Assembly (NCBI RefSeq): GCF_000340215.1
Contig: NW_006921543.1
Location: 1,240,001 to 1,304,000, forward strand
From: Pseudocercospora fijiensis CIRAD86
Lineage: Eukaryota; Ascomycota; Dothideomycetes; Mycosphaerellales; Mycosphaerellaceae
Length of the DNA: 64,000 bases
Direction of reading: 5' to 3'
Under the pieces are notes generated by a model that worked only from the letters and a program-made list of their open reading frames with translations, had not been told where the DNA came from and searched no databases. Positions within the stretch are counted from its first letter, which is position 1, and each line of letters opens with the position of its first letter. Position numbers and translations under genes: made by a program. This document shows, piece after piece, positions 23,501 through 34,640 of the stretch.

Positions 23501-25565
23501 ATACTAAGCTAGATCTAATCGTTGTCTAAGGCTAAGCTTAGGTAATTACGAAGGTCGCTAAGCTCTCTTCCTAAAGAATAGTAGAGAGGTTTATATAGCG
23601 GCTTCGTTCCGGGGATTAGGTCGATCGTATACTCTACGTCTTCGGGGAGCTTACGTCTCGCTTCGGGCGTTATTATAAAGACGTCTTCGAAGTCTTTAAA
23701 TTCTTCTAGTAAGGAGGAACCTTTAGCGATATCGCGGAGCTAGCGAACGCTAATCGTATATATATATAGGGCGTTACGTATATCCTTCTAGAATTCCTAT
23801 AGTTCCCGTACGCGTATCGAACGCGCTACGGCTTCGTTCCTATAGGTCTAGGTATCCGTTAAGCTATCGACGATTACCTTTTAATCGCGCCTCTAAGGCC
23901 TACTAAGAATAATATTAGGGAGGGGTATCTCGAAAGCATAGAACACTCCGGTAGTAATGCGTTCTTAGCCTATAGAGTCGGCGATCTATAAGCGTAGATA
24001 ATACGCTCCGTAGTAGTATCCTCGGTCGCCCTAGAAACTATCGGCACTAGGCAGTACGGCATTAACAATCCGCTAAGGCTAGTATCGTAGAACGAATTCT
24101 TAAGATACTATATTAATGTTAGCAGCATTATCTAACAAGTATTCGACGGATACTTCCCCTTCTTACGTAACGATTGCTCCGCGTACGCGTCCCGTAGGTA
24201 CTACTACTACTAAGCTACTTAGTTAAGACTCCGCACCTATCCCTAGCTCTTAGGAGGTGCCTTATCTTTTCCCTTAGCCTTCGAGTCGTTCTTCTTTTCT
24301 TTAGCGTTAGCGGCTACCTTACGTACCGTAGGGTTGTCGTCTTTCTAGAGATAGCGGTTCGGATACGCGTTCTTATAATAGCCTTTCTAGCGACAGCTAT
24401 AACATTCGACCTTGCTAATATTATACCCGCCTTACGAGTTATCGCCCTTCGTATACTTTCCGCCTACGCTACAGTCGCGATTTAACTACTACTTACGGGC
24501 CTAACTATTAGATCGACGCTTCTTGCCTTTGCTACCTCCGGTTTTATCGTAGTTACAATCCTTACGTTTACTAGACGGCTTATTAGGGGTCTCGATACGC
24601 GTCGCAAGCTCTACGAGTTCGTAACGCGTCGTTAGTACCGCATAGTATTTAATAATCGCGCTACGAATCGCCGGCTAGAGTTTAACGAGGAGATAGCGGA
24701 TCCTATACTCCTCGCTATAGTCGCTAAGTTAATCTTCGAGTACTACGAGCTTAAGGGCAAAGCTTTAGACTAACTGTCCCTTACGCTAACAGGCCGCCTT
24801 ATACTCGAGGGTTACGTCTAGTATACGGTTTATAGGGTCCCCGACGCAGTCCCGATAGAAGGTTTTAAAGTCCTAGTAGGTATAATTTTGTAGGTCCTTA
24901 AGGCTGTTTTTATTGTGCTATCGCTCCTACGTATCGCCTACGAGGTATATAACACTATAAAGTACCTTACTCTCGTCCGTATAATAGGTAGCTCCGGATA
25001 GTATAAAGGTAATAGAAAGTTCTCGAAGGAATCGCCTCGACTCCTTAATCGTATCGCCTTTAAAGGGCTTAGGTTCCTTTAGGCGAGGCTTAATAGCCGT
25101 AAGACTAGCGACTACGTAGCTTATGCTAGGTATAGGGGCTACGCTTAGCGCACTTCTAGAAAGAGGTAGTCGATACGAGACAGATTTAGCTCTCTAAGAT
25201 TCAGGCCTCTAAATCGACTCGTTAGCTAATTCTTCCTCGTCCTTATCGTCGTCGTCGCCTAGGGATAGGGTTATCGTAGGACCCTCGCCGGCGGTACCGC
25301 TGCTCGGAGCTAGCGCATCGCCTACGTCCCTAAGGGTACGAAGACGCGTATTCTCTCGCTTAGCTTCTTAAGCCTAAACTTCTAGCCTAAGCACTTCTTA
25401 CTTAGCTAGAAATCGTTCGAGCCGTAGGCGGGTTGCTTCTCGGCGCGCCTAATATTCGGCCTCGTATTATTATATCGCCGCGTCGTTTTCTAATACTGTC
25501 GGCGCTCCTAGGGCATTATTCTACGCGTTTCCCGCGCCCGGCGCGTTCGGATCGCTTGCGTTTAT
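20599..25565 (-). pseudogene. Gag-Pol of LTR element copy 2
   Basis: Same domain order as copy 1: gag from about 25565 (ATG now ATA), CCHC knuckle near 24380-24450 with Cys/His changed to Tyr, protease, reverse transcriptase with YLNDILIYS at 23134-23145, RNase H, integrase, and chromodomain (about 20620-20740). The final stop is TGA at 20599, where copy 1 has TAA, so copy 2 keeps the older base there. Both copies share the D to N change in the RT active site, either from parallel RIP at the same site or because an already mutated copy was duplicated. Confidence 0.92.
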
Positions 25566-25611
25566 CTTTCGGGGTTCTATAGGCCGCTACGAAGGGTAGA
25601 CGGTTTAGAAC

Positions 25612-25919
25612 TATAAGAAAATAGGTATATAGCAACGTATAGAACACCCTCTACTAATCGCCGTAGTAGAAAGTAGAACTAAACCGTACCTTTCTTAGAA
25701 CAGGGCAGAGCGACTACTATTAACTAGGCCTAGCACAGATAGTATATCTGCCGTGCCGGCTACCGAGTATATCCGTACGAGTGATCGAGTATTACGCGCA
25801 TACGCTAAGCAAGCTTATCGCTAGCGCGGCTGCATCGTACTGCACGTAATAACATCATATAATTGTTATATAGGCTTACTAAGGCAGGATAGGAGACTTC
25901 ACTTGCTTAGGTTCTTACA
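25612..25919 (-). repeat. LTR, copy 2, right (5' LTR in element sense)
   Basis: 308 bp, ends in CA at 25918-25919, followed by the target duplication GTTAA (25920-25924). Confidence 0.95.
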
Positions 25920-25924
25920 GTTAA

Positions 25925-28900
25925 TCTCCTATAGATAGTTATTTAGGTAAGTATAATTCTCGCGATAGTAATATAGAGCTGCTTCCTATATATAGAATTC
26001 AAGATCGGGTTTATCTAGGAACTAATATAGGGTCTCCTAAGAGCATTCCGGTAGCTACCGGAAGGGGTAATAATTCTAGATCTTTATACGCTAGTAGTAA
26101 ATATAGCTTAGCTTAGACGGATTATCGGAATACCGAGGAAAGTAGTTAATAAGCCGGGCATCTTTCTTAATATTAGCAAGACGTCGTAGTCCGGCCTTAG
26201 ACTAAAGATTCTAGTTAGTAATATAGTCGAAGAGGCTAATATCTTCTACTACTTCCGGACGAGAAAGGTACTTCTAAAGTATAGTCTTGCCGGGTGTACG
26301 ACTAGGACGATTATTCCCTTCGATATCTGTATTATTACCGCCTAGATCGTTATTCTTATTAATCCTATTATTCTTAGCTAACTAGACATCGACTAGTACC
26401 GTCTGCTTAGCCTATAGTCGATAGTCTAGGGTAACGACTATTCGGCTTCCCTTTTATAGGGGAATGTAGAGATTAAGGTAAGCTACCTCCTACGTAGGCT
26501 AATCGCGCTCTGTAATTAGGGTGTTTAGTAGCTTTGCAACTATAGATAGAAGAGGCTTGTCGTAGTTAATTAATAGTAGTAGGCCCTTTATAATATCGTT
26601 ATACGAGCGGCTCTTAACCTTAGTCTTACTGCAGTATTTAAGAATGTACTATATAACGGTATAAAGGATTGTATACGGAGTAATGTCGCAATTAGCACGC
26701 TACGCTATCGACTTAAGTCGGTTAAAGTAGTTAAGGAACGAATTATTATAGGCCGCGGTAAATCTAAGGTAGCGATTGTTATGCTTATAGTTTATATTAG
26801 CTTCTATACGATGCCTCCGAGGAAAATGAAACCGATAGCATAGCTCTCTATCTAGATTGTCCTTCCGCTTTGCCTAGTAGTAGTCGTTATAGACATGTCG
26901 CTAAACACGGTTAATAATGTCGGCAAGGTCGGCCTAATTATTACTAAGCTTAGTAGTGCTAGCTTAAATAGTAGCACCCTATCTAAGATCGCGGCTAGGT
27001 TTAGGATTAAGGGTAGTAATATAGACACCCTACTACCGAGCAAACTCTTCTCGATCCTTAGTAGTCGCCGTTCTAGGCTTTAGTAGGTCGCACTATAGGA
27101 AGAAGTAGACATAATAACTACTACGATTCTACCACTTATATCGATACTAGTAGTTAACAACGTTAAACTTTAGCTTTAGAACCTTCTCGAGGAGGTAACC
27201 GAATCGACGAGCGATATAGGCATTAGCGATATAAGGGTGCTTATAGAGGTTTTCTCGTACTATCTTAACGCGTTTATAAGGGCCGAGTCGCTTCTAACGG
27301 TCGTATCTAGGCATTAGGCGCGCTAGTAAGTCCTACTATAGATCGGCAGCACTAATAGTATAGAATAGGTCCGGCTTACTAAGTGTACGAACGTATGTCT
27401 CGAGATTAATACGACGGCTATTCTAGTATAGTCGAGTGCCGCGAATCTGCCTACCGATACGAACGATAGAATTAATAAGGCGCTGTGCCTCTTTGTCCCT
27501 AGTGTCTATAGCTAGAGCCGCCTTAAGAGTCTCTATAGTAACCTCTATACTATCTTTCTAGTATTTGTTAGAAAAGAAAGCTGCAGCCTTTAAGACATAG
27601 TAACGCATTCCCTTATTAAAGACAAAGTATAGCTAGCGCTTATAACTAGCGAAGCGACTATCCTCGTATCGTATATAGTGCTCGATTGCCTGCTTAAAAG
27701 AAACGCCGCGAGGACGTAGCTAGTTTGGATCGCCCTTGCCCTATAGTAGCAATATAGGGAACGCTATAGCTATAAGCGGGTACGACCGATCAAGTTCGTT
27801 AATAGGAATCTTGTCGTAATCTAGTTACGTAATATGCGATAACTAGGATAGTTACTAAGGAACGGCTAGAGGATTATCTAATAGACTAGCAATAGACTTC
27901 TTACTAGTACGGCGTCGACGTAGCCGATCCTATAGTTAGCTTAGTGCGCGGTGCTATAGGTAAAGATTCGGCATAGTAGTATAATTATATCTAAGGTCTT
28001 CGTCTGCGTCGGGTTCGCCGGCGCCTTAAGTAGGACTAATATCGAAACTAGGATTAAATACGGGTAGCGCGGGTATCGGCAAAGGAGCTAGCGGCGGACT
28101 TGGCTAAATACGACGTATAGGAGGGACAGGCATCTAGATGTAAGCTATACATTTAGCCTTATTGCAAAGAGCGGCATTGTACTAATTAATAGGTAGTAGA
28201 AATCCGAGGGTAGAGTACGAAAACTAATTACGAGTAGTCTCGTAATTACTAGCAATGTACTACTTCTGTTCTACTTCGTAGTTTAGGTCGACAATGCCGT
28301 ATACGCACTATATATACTTATGCTAAATCTGCTACTTAGGTCGGAGATTCGAATCGTAGTATAACCGCTACTATATACTACGAGGAAAGCCGTATCTAGA
28401 GTACGTAAACTAAGGGGCTCGAGGGGCTAGATTAGCAATAACGATGCCTCTAGCTTAGATACCTGCTTATATACTCTCTAGCTCCCGTAGGGGATAATCT
28501 TTTATAGTTGTTTGTTGCTTATCGTATTTAGCTAATTCAAGCTAATTCTTAACTAAGTCGTCTTCTAGCAACTAATTAAGAGCATCCTAGTCGATTAGGA
28601 TGTCTCTATAGTAACTGTTATGCTCCTTAAGCTAGTTAAGTACGCTAAGAACCTTGCTACGACGTATACGGAAGTCTTTACGGAATTAGCGTCGCTTACG
28701 GTCTTAATTATTAGGAGGGGCGTATGCTTATATAGTTGCATCGCCTTTAGCTTCGTTATATGTACGGTCCTATATAGAAGATCCCTACGGCTTCTAACGT
28801 AGACGTAGAACAACTAGATCTAGCTCTTATAGGATTCGTAGTAGCTTGTAATATACGGTAATTACGTCCTTTAGGAAATTGCAGATATAACTACGATATT

Positions 28901-29620
28901 TCTATTACTATCCTCGAACGTAGAAGACCGACATCTAGACATAGACGCGAGCAATAAGTAGTTCTTCGGCAGTAGATAGACTAGATAGTTCTTCTAGTAT
29001 ACGGCCTAGGTCTATATTATTAGCGTTACTAAACAGGAATAGGTCCCCTAGCTACATCTTACTTACGTAGTCGCGATTTACGCAACGACTGCAGATACTA
29101 TAATTCTTAGCAAGATTTATTCTAAACTACCGCTTATAGCATCGCGGACATATGTCTAGGCTGTCTTTATCGATAGCATTATAGAATCTAAAAAGTAGGG
29201 TTTCGTCGAAGGCGTTAAGCGTAGGTATATCCTGCTACTAATCTATAGAAACCAAGTCTGGCTCTTAGTAATTAAGGAACCGGGTTCTCCTATCGAAACG
29301 GACTCGCATATTACGGGATACTGTAGCACGATAGGCTAGCTAAGCTTGTTAAGAGCTTAGTTGCGACGAGCTAGTAAGCGGTATAGATAGTAATAGCTAG
29401 CTTGCTTGTCGGTAAGAACTTGTTAGTGCTCTAGGACTGCTATTACTACTACTTCTACCGCTAGGAGGGGCGGTAGGAGTTGCCTAAATGCTAGAGCTAG
29501 TATTAAGTTTAGGCTAATAGGTATAGCAACAGTTGCCGAGCTCTAGACTAGCTAGTCGAAGGAAACTCTAGCGATTACTGTTATAGTTCTTAAAGATGCA
29601 CTACTTGTTCTCTGTCTTAA
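25925..29620 (-). pseudogene. Helitron protein, N-terminal zinc-finger and Rep part
   Basis: From right to left, two CxxC pairs (CPRCYKR ... SICSRCVNRD, about 29080-29170) lead into DLGRILEELSSLSTAEELLI, a hallmark of Helitron-like helicase N domains. Near 27100 is the Rep (HUH) region, in family form EWQNRSSYHVHFFL; both His codons have become Tyr (YVY). Then come ADLADIINRVQRHV and the FPR-type block (about 26820), the block with KYCSKTKVKSRSYND, and REDWPTQEV-like sequence. The Rep domain would nick and join DNA for rolling-circle transposition, but it is inactivated here. It is continuous with 16600-18923 once the LTR element is removed. Confidence 0.88.
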
Positions 29621-29699
29621 GATCTTTATTAAGTGTTATACGGTCGTAGTAAACGCACTAATCCTTAATATCTCCTCCCTAATCTTCCTATAGTCGTAG

Positions 29700-30620
29700 G
29701 TATAAGCATCTAATATACTAGAACTAAGGCTTATCTTCTATCTGCTAGGCTAGAGTCTAAGCTATACGAGGAATTAGGAGAGTTATAGGCGCAGGTTGCT
29801 AGCTTTGCTATATCTAAGGAGTTGTAGGCGCAGGTTGCTAGCTTTGCGGTATCTAAGGAGTTTATCGAGTATCGTATCTAGCCTAACGTAAAGCTGCTAT
29901 ACTAGCTTGCTAACGAGCTTAAGTATTAGGCAAAGGTTGGCTTAATAGATAATATAGTCGTACGCTTTAGACGATAGACAGTCTAGAAGCTAGAAGAATA
30001 GTCCTAGGGGCTCGCGAAAGAGGAGGTTCTAATAGGGCAGTACTACTTGCCGTACGCTTATTAATCTTCGTAATCTGCTACTACCCTTGTATATTGACTT
30101 ATATACTATATCCTCGACACTTAGTATATCGATTGACCGGCGGCCTATCTTTCTTCTTTACGCCTATATACTAAATAGTATCCTTATCGGTAAAGTAGTA
30201 GTCGTAGCGCTAAGTTAGCGGCTATTTACGGTTGCTCGGAAAGGGCTACGGAGGCTGCTATAAGGGCACTAGTAGCGGCGGCATATTGCTCGGAGGCTGC
30301 TATAAGGGCACTAGTAGCGGCGGCATATTACTCGGAGGCTGCTATAAAGGCACCGGTAGCGGCGGCATATTGCTCGGAGGACGCGCTTAGCTCGACGGTA
30401 GGTTAGGCTAGTGCGATAGGGTGTCTCCTAAGGGCGAATAGTATTTGTTTAAGGAAAGCAAATATAGATAGAAGTAGAAGCGACGTAGGAAGAGGCAGAA
30501 GCGACGTAGGAAGAAAGGGAAGCGCTACCTAAGCTTAGACTAGGAAGTAGCGAGGTAACGTAAGAACGGAACCTACTATAGGTCTAAAGGTAAATATGCC
30601 CGCTTTTATATACAAGCTCC
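29700..30620 (+). pseudogene. Unrecognised ORF with in-frame tandem peptide repeats
   Basis: One plus-strand frame, interrupted only by TAG/TAA/TGA-type changes, runs through three repeat blocks without losing phase. The first is two 13-residue repeats, ELQAQVASFA(I/V)SK (29780-29857, 39-bp units). The second is three 14-residue repeats, EAAIRALVAAAYCS-type (30251-30376, 42-bp units). The third is a 21-bp Arg/Ser/Asp/Gly repeat near 30470-30510. Between them is KLEEQSQGLAKEEVLIGQYY. The multiples of three and the frame agreement indicate a real former protein. No family is recognised. It follows the Helitron start in divergent orientation. Confidence 0.5.
30251..30376 (+). repeat. 42-bp tandem repeat, three copies
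   Basis: Units 30251-30292, 30293-30334 and 30335-30376, differing at a few sites. In the frame of the surrounding ORF each unit encodes 14 residues of the EAAIRALVAAAYCS type. Confidence 0.95.
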
Positions 30621-30715
30621 CGTCGGTTACTAGCATCTACGCGTTTGTATGCGATACTAAAGAAGAATAATTGCAATGTTCTTTGTAAGCGTTATTTGCA
30701 TTACGTAGGCCTTTG

Positions 30716-30883
30716 CTAACGTTAGCGTTCCGGACAAGTTAAACACTCGCTAAGGCTCGGTATTAACTTGCCCTCCACTTTAGTATCCGCATCCCTTTCC
30801 TAACGTTAGCGTTCCGGACAAGTTGAATACTCGCTAAGGCTCGGTATTAACTTGCCCTCTACTTTAGTATCTACATCCCTCGT
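30716..30883. repeat. 84-bp tandem duplication
   Basis: Two direct copies (30716-30799 and 30800-30883) start CTAACGTTAGCGTTCCGGAC and differ mainly by C/T transitions. They could be the end of the ORF upstream or noncoding; I cannot tell which. Confidence 0.9.
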
Positions 30884-31700
30884 ACCCGCCTTCCTAGCTA
30901 GGGACATATAGGTCCTATAAAGCGTAGGGCCTTTATTGATTTAGGGGAGGGGGTTGTCTATGCTAGTAGGTCCTTTCTATTATCTGCTAAAAGCTACGAT
31001 ACTGTTCTCCTACTTATTATAGAGGGCTTTCCCTTATTGTAGGAACTGTATACTATCGATAGGAGGCGGTAAGAGAAGAAGGGAGGGTTAAGGTACTAGT
31101 TTGCGTACTAGTTTAGTACGTACCTAGCAATATTAATGTCGATACTAACTTAATATTAATATAGCTTCTAGATAGGGAATTAAACCCTCAACTAGTGTAC
31201 TATTCAAACCTTACCTCTCTGCCTTCCCCTTCTAACTAAGCTATTACTGTCTAAGCTATCCTAGGCAGCAGTAATAAGGGTATATAATAGCACTTCAATT
31301 CACGACCTTTAACTAATAAGAATCGACTAAAACGAAGCGTATACCTAGCTGCAACCGGGTATTAGAGTTATAGTAATCCTTTGCGCCTAGTTATTAAGTT
31401 ATATAAGGAACCTAAGGGATTTGGGCTTCGGCCTTTTCTAAGGCAGCTAGCAGCCTAATAAACTAGTAGAGGTAACTGCCTATTGTCTAACCCTAAAGAA
31501 ATTAGTTCTCCGGGACAGGTTTTCTGTAGCGGCGTTTCTTCGGAAGCGTATAAGGTCGAAGTCTAGTAGTTATGTTCACTTAGTCGATTTATAACGTGTC
31601 TTAAAGGGTTAATAAGCTCGAGGGCTATATCGTGTCCGTAAGAGTAACTCCGGGTATTGCCCGTCTATAGTTTTTTGCCCTTTAGTATTCTTCTTTTTTT
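30884..31700. other. RIP-mutated intergenic DNA with a tRNA-like fragment
   Basis: No protein seen. The only structured piece is the tRNA-like segment at 31168-31250, listed separately. Confidence 0.4.
31168..31250 (-). repeat. tRNA-derived SINE-like fragment (A and B box)
   Basis: On the minus strand, TAGCTTAGTTAG (31232-31243) resembles a tRNA A box (TAGCTCAGTTGG). GGTTTAATTCC (31176-31186) matches a B box (GGTTCRANNCC) after one RIP-type change and is flanked by complementary GGG/CCC as in a T arm. Spacing is tRNA-like. The acceptor stem does not pair convincingly, so a functional tRNA is unlikely and a SINE head or decayed tRNA is the better reading. Confidence 0.4.
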
Positions 31701-31831
31701 TTAACTAAGTCCTTTATTTCTCTATGTCCCTTGCTCGCCCTATATTACTCTTTTACTATTAAAGGTTACTATAGATTATAGTTTGTTTTGCTATAGAAGG
31801 CGGTGCTTGCGGAAGAGGCATACGGGCGCAG

Positions 31832-31960
31832 CATAGTACTAGTATCGCATAGTAGTAGTGTCGCTTAGTAGTAGTGTCGCTTAGTAGTAGTATCGCTTAG
31901 TAGTAGTGTCGCTTAGTAGTAGTATCGCTTAGTAGTAGTGTCGCATTGTAATAGTGTCGC
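31832..31960. repeat. 16-bp minisatellite
   Basis: About six units of GTCGCTTAGTAGTAGT (some with ATCGC) followed by degenerate copies. It lies just beyond the 3' end of the PiggyBac transposase gene. Confidence 0.9.
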
Positions 31961-32040
31961 ATTGTGCTATTAGCGCATTATACTGCTATTAGCGCACTAT
32001 AGTATTGCCTTTATTGTAATAAGTAACGTAAAAGTGTAGC

Positions 32041-34260
32041 CTAAGGCTTTAAGGTCTCTACCTTATAGAATTTAGCTAATCGGAAAGCGGGGAGCTCGAA
32101 ATCCGGGGTTAGCTTAGCGGTTACGTATAGCTAGATAGGGAATTAGCTACTAGGTAGAGCTTGTTATTATAAGGCGAGCTTCGCTCGCAAGGACCTAATA
32201 TAGCTAAGCCCTCTTAGACGAGGTTCTAAGCAAGGCGTATACGGAAGTCTCGTTATTAGATAAGGATTAGATCTCGTACGCTATTAGCCGTTATAGTATT
32301 GCGGCAAAGTAAGAATAAGTTAATTATAGCCGCGTCGAGGAGGAAATAGAATAGCGGGTGCTATAGTTTAAAGGCCTTATACTATATACTGCAATAGAAC
32401 CTAAGCTAGTCGTAGATGTCTATACTACCTATATAATCGTTGTAATTTGCCGTATACTTAGGTATATATTTAACCTCCTTGCCCTTAGTCTAGTATAGTC
32501 GTACGTAGTTGCGAATATAGGTATTAGTATCTCTCGGCTTCCGTCGTTCCCTCGGTTCTCTATTAGGCGGCTAGTAGCTAGTCGTTAGCATTTAAACGAG
32601 ATTTCTATCCTACTAGAGGGGGGCCGCTACGTTGTAAATTGCCCTATAAAGCTATATATCGAAGGGAAACCTAGTCGACTTGCGATATAGATTAATAGTC
32701 TTACTAGAGGGTGTCGAGAACTAAGCTCCTACCTATAGCTAGCTCTTCGAGCCTGTATATACCGTACTAGTCGCAGCAATGCTATAATGCCGTAGTATAG
32801 CAAAGAGAGGTATATTATTAAACAGATTATCTAAGTAAACATAGTAGAATCGTCGCTAGAAAGGCAGTTATAGTAGTAGAGATAGAACGGCCTTATAAAG
32901 CCTAGACAACTGAGACTTTAGGTTAACTAATTAAGCCGCTACTGTAGTTAGTCCGGTTGTAACCGCTAGTAGCTCCGCGTAAAGATTAGCGAGCTTGTAA
33001 AGGCTCGGCGTAGGGACAACCTTCTTACTAACACTACTATTCTTTACTATTCTACCTTTATTTCTAGCACTCTAACTATCGCCCTTCGTTATCTAGCGGC
33101 GGCGCTACGAGCGCTACTTTTTTTAAGTCTTAGAAAGCTCTTCGTCGACTATAACCGGTCCCTCGAAGCTAGTAGGTGCCCTTACCTTCTCAAATCCCTA
33201 TTTCTTAGTAGGTAACGAGAATAACTAAGAAACGATAAATCTAGTATAACACAGAGCTAGTATATAGTATCCGATAGGGCAGGGCTTGCCCTTTATTATT
33301 ATTATATAAGAAGAGCGTCTAGTGAACCGTACGAGAACCTTATCTAGGCTTACGTTAGTGCTAGGTATATATACCTTCGATATTTGAGCCCTTAGCGTGT
33401 CCGCTAACTATTGAACCTATAGCTATAGCGGGTTGCCTTTATTCGACTCGACAGGCTTACTATACTATAGGCACGCCTTTAACTATATAAACCTCCGTAA
33501 AGATATACTCTTAGTAATAGTATACGATAGCTAATAGCTATTAGTCCGCTAGAAGTCCGATTTGTCGTCTATTTAGACCGCCGATATATAGATAATTATT
33601 CCTACGAAGATCTTTATCTTATATAGATAAGTTAGCCGCTACTTCGCACTAGATATAATAGACTCGATAATACTAGTCCTATTGTTTATCTTCTTGAACT
33701 TTAGGTCCTTCGTATACTTATTCGAGTAGAAAGCTAACTTCTTATAGACCTTATTAGTCTATAATAACTGGAAGTATCTCTGTAGAAGATTCTAGTAGTC
33801 CTTAGAAGTTAGCTTCTTATATGCCTTATAGCTCTTACAACCGGCAAAGAATACCTTATTTAGAGGCAGGTAGACCTCCGCCTTGTAGTAAGAACCTGTA
33901 AGAGGGCTATATCTTATACCGTTTATAAACCTCGCCTAATTAGGAGCCTAAGCTAAACCGCTAACATCTAATAGCTTAGTACTATTACTATTAGTCGATA
34001 CGCCGTTAACGATATTACCTATAACGAGAGGCTTATTGTCTCTACTATTTAGCTCGTATTCTATACTATAAAGCGACCTAATCTACTTACAACCCGAGAC
34101 TATCTCTTGCGACTTAATCTCGTCTATAACCTCTTCCGGTTCTATACTAAGCGTACCTATATCGAGTACGGCATCGTCGTCTATATCGGACTAGTGTCGG
34201 TCGTCCTTATCGGCTCTAGCAATAGGCTAAGAATAATAGGCGGAAGAAGAAGCTATTCAT
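32041..34260 (-). pseudogene. PiggyBac-like transposase (DDE_Tnp_1_7)
   Basis: From a possible ATG at 34258-34260 leftwards, an acidic N-terminus is followed by PLNKVFFAGCKSYKAYKK and IFVGIIIYISAVQ. PSTNVSLDKVLVRFTRRSSY follows (first catalytic Asp, 33342-33344), then GYYILALC, YVYLDNLFNNIPLFAILRHY (second Asp, 32829-32831) and GSIDIYDQLRFYCSIQYKAF (third Asp, about 32418-32420), with PLFYFLLDAAIINLFLL after it. These are the conserved blocks of PiggyBac transposases in order. The frame changes at least once between blocks, and many Trp/Gln codons are TAG. Unusually for this window the three catalytic Asp codons survive. No TTAA-flanked inverted ends were identified. C-terminal limit approximate. 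Confidence 0.88.
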
Positions 34261-34640
34261 ATAAAAGAGCGGCTTAATAATAGGCTTTAGACTATAAGAA
34301 GTTAATCGGACAAGTAGCGAGTTAAAGAAGAGCCGGTTATAGAGCGAGTTTAATAAGCAAAAATTCGCAATAGCGCTATCCCTAATACTAGCCTAGCAAG
34401 CGATAATCTACTATACTATCTATAGCAAAGCGCGTCCTATAAGCCCTTATCGTATAGGGGTACGTATATAAACGCTCTCGTTTGTCGAATCTTTAAGATA
34501 AAAAACATAACATTAAGTACGAAGTTACTTACATACTTTCAAAACACTGTCTATCGTATCCGCCGTAGTCTATTTAGTTATTTAGCACGCGTGCTATTGC
34601 GCTGCCGCGCGCGATACCGCCAAAAACGAGTAAATAGCCC
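34261..34640. other. Spacer between PiggyBac and LINE, probably LINE 5' UTR
   Basis: No gene recognised. It lies directly before the LINE ORF1 frame and includes short CGCG-rich sequence near 34585-34615. The boundary between the PiggyBac remnant and the LINE cannot be placed. Confidence 0.4.

Larger units (their letters stand above)
18924..25919 (-). mobile_element. Ty3/gypsy chromovirus-type LTR retrotransposon, copy 2, complete but RIP-inactivated
   Basis: Same layout as copy 1. The LTRs are 308 bp (18924-19231 and 25612-25919), with target duplication GTTAA at 18919-18923 and 25920-25924. The element interrupts the Helitron. Most differences from copy 1 are C/T or G/A transitions. The LTRs show blocks that differ more strongly between copies than within a copy (for example around 19030-19150 against 1540-1680), so the two copies probably belong to slightly different subfamilies. 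Confidence 0.95.
16600..29620 (-). mobile_element. Helitron, split by LTR element copy 2
   Basis: A Rep-helicase gene on the minus strand is separated into two parts (25925-29620 and 16600-18923) by an LTR retrotransposon whose target duplication GTTAA marks the exact split. Order and strand fit one original Helitron: zinc-finger/N domain, Rep (HUH), then PIF1 helicase. The 5'-TC and 3'-CTRR hairpin ends were not identified, so outer limits are approximate. Confidence 0.85.

Noticed and set aside
26852..27083. Overlapping 62-63-codon frames on both strands
   Set aside because: They fall inside the Helitron Rep region, whose real frame is on the minus strand with RIP stops.
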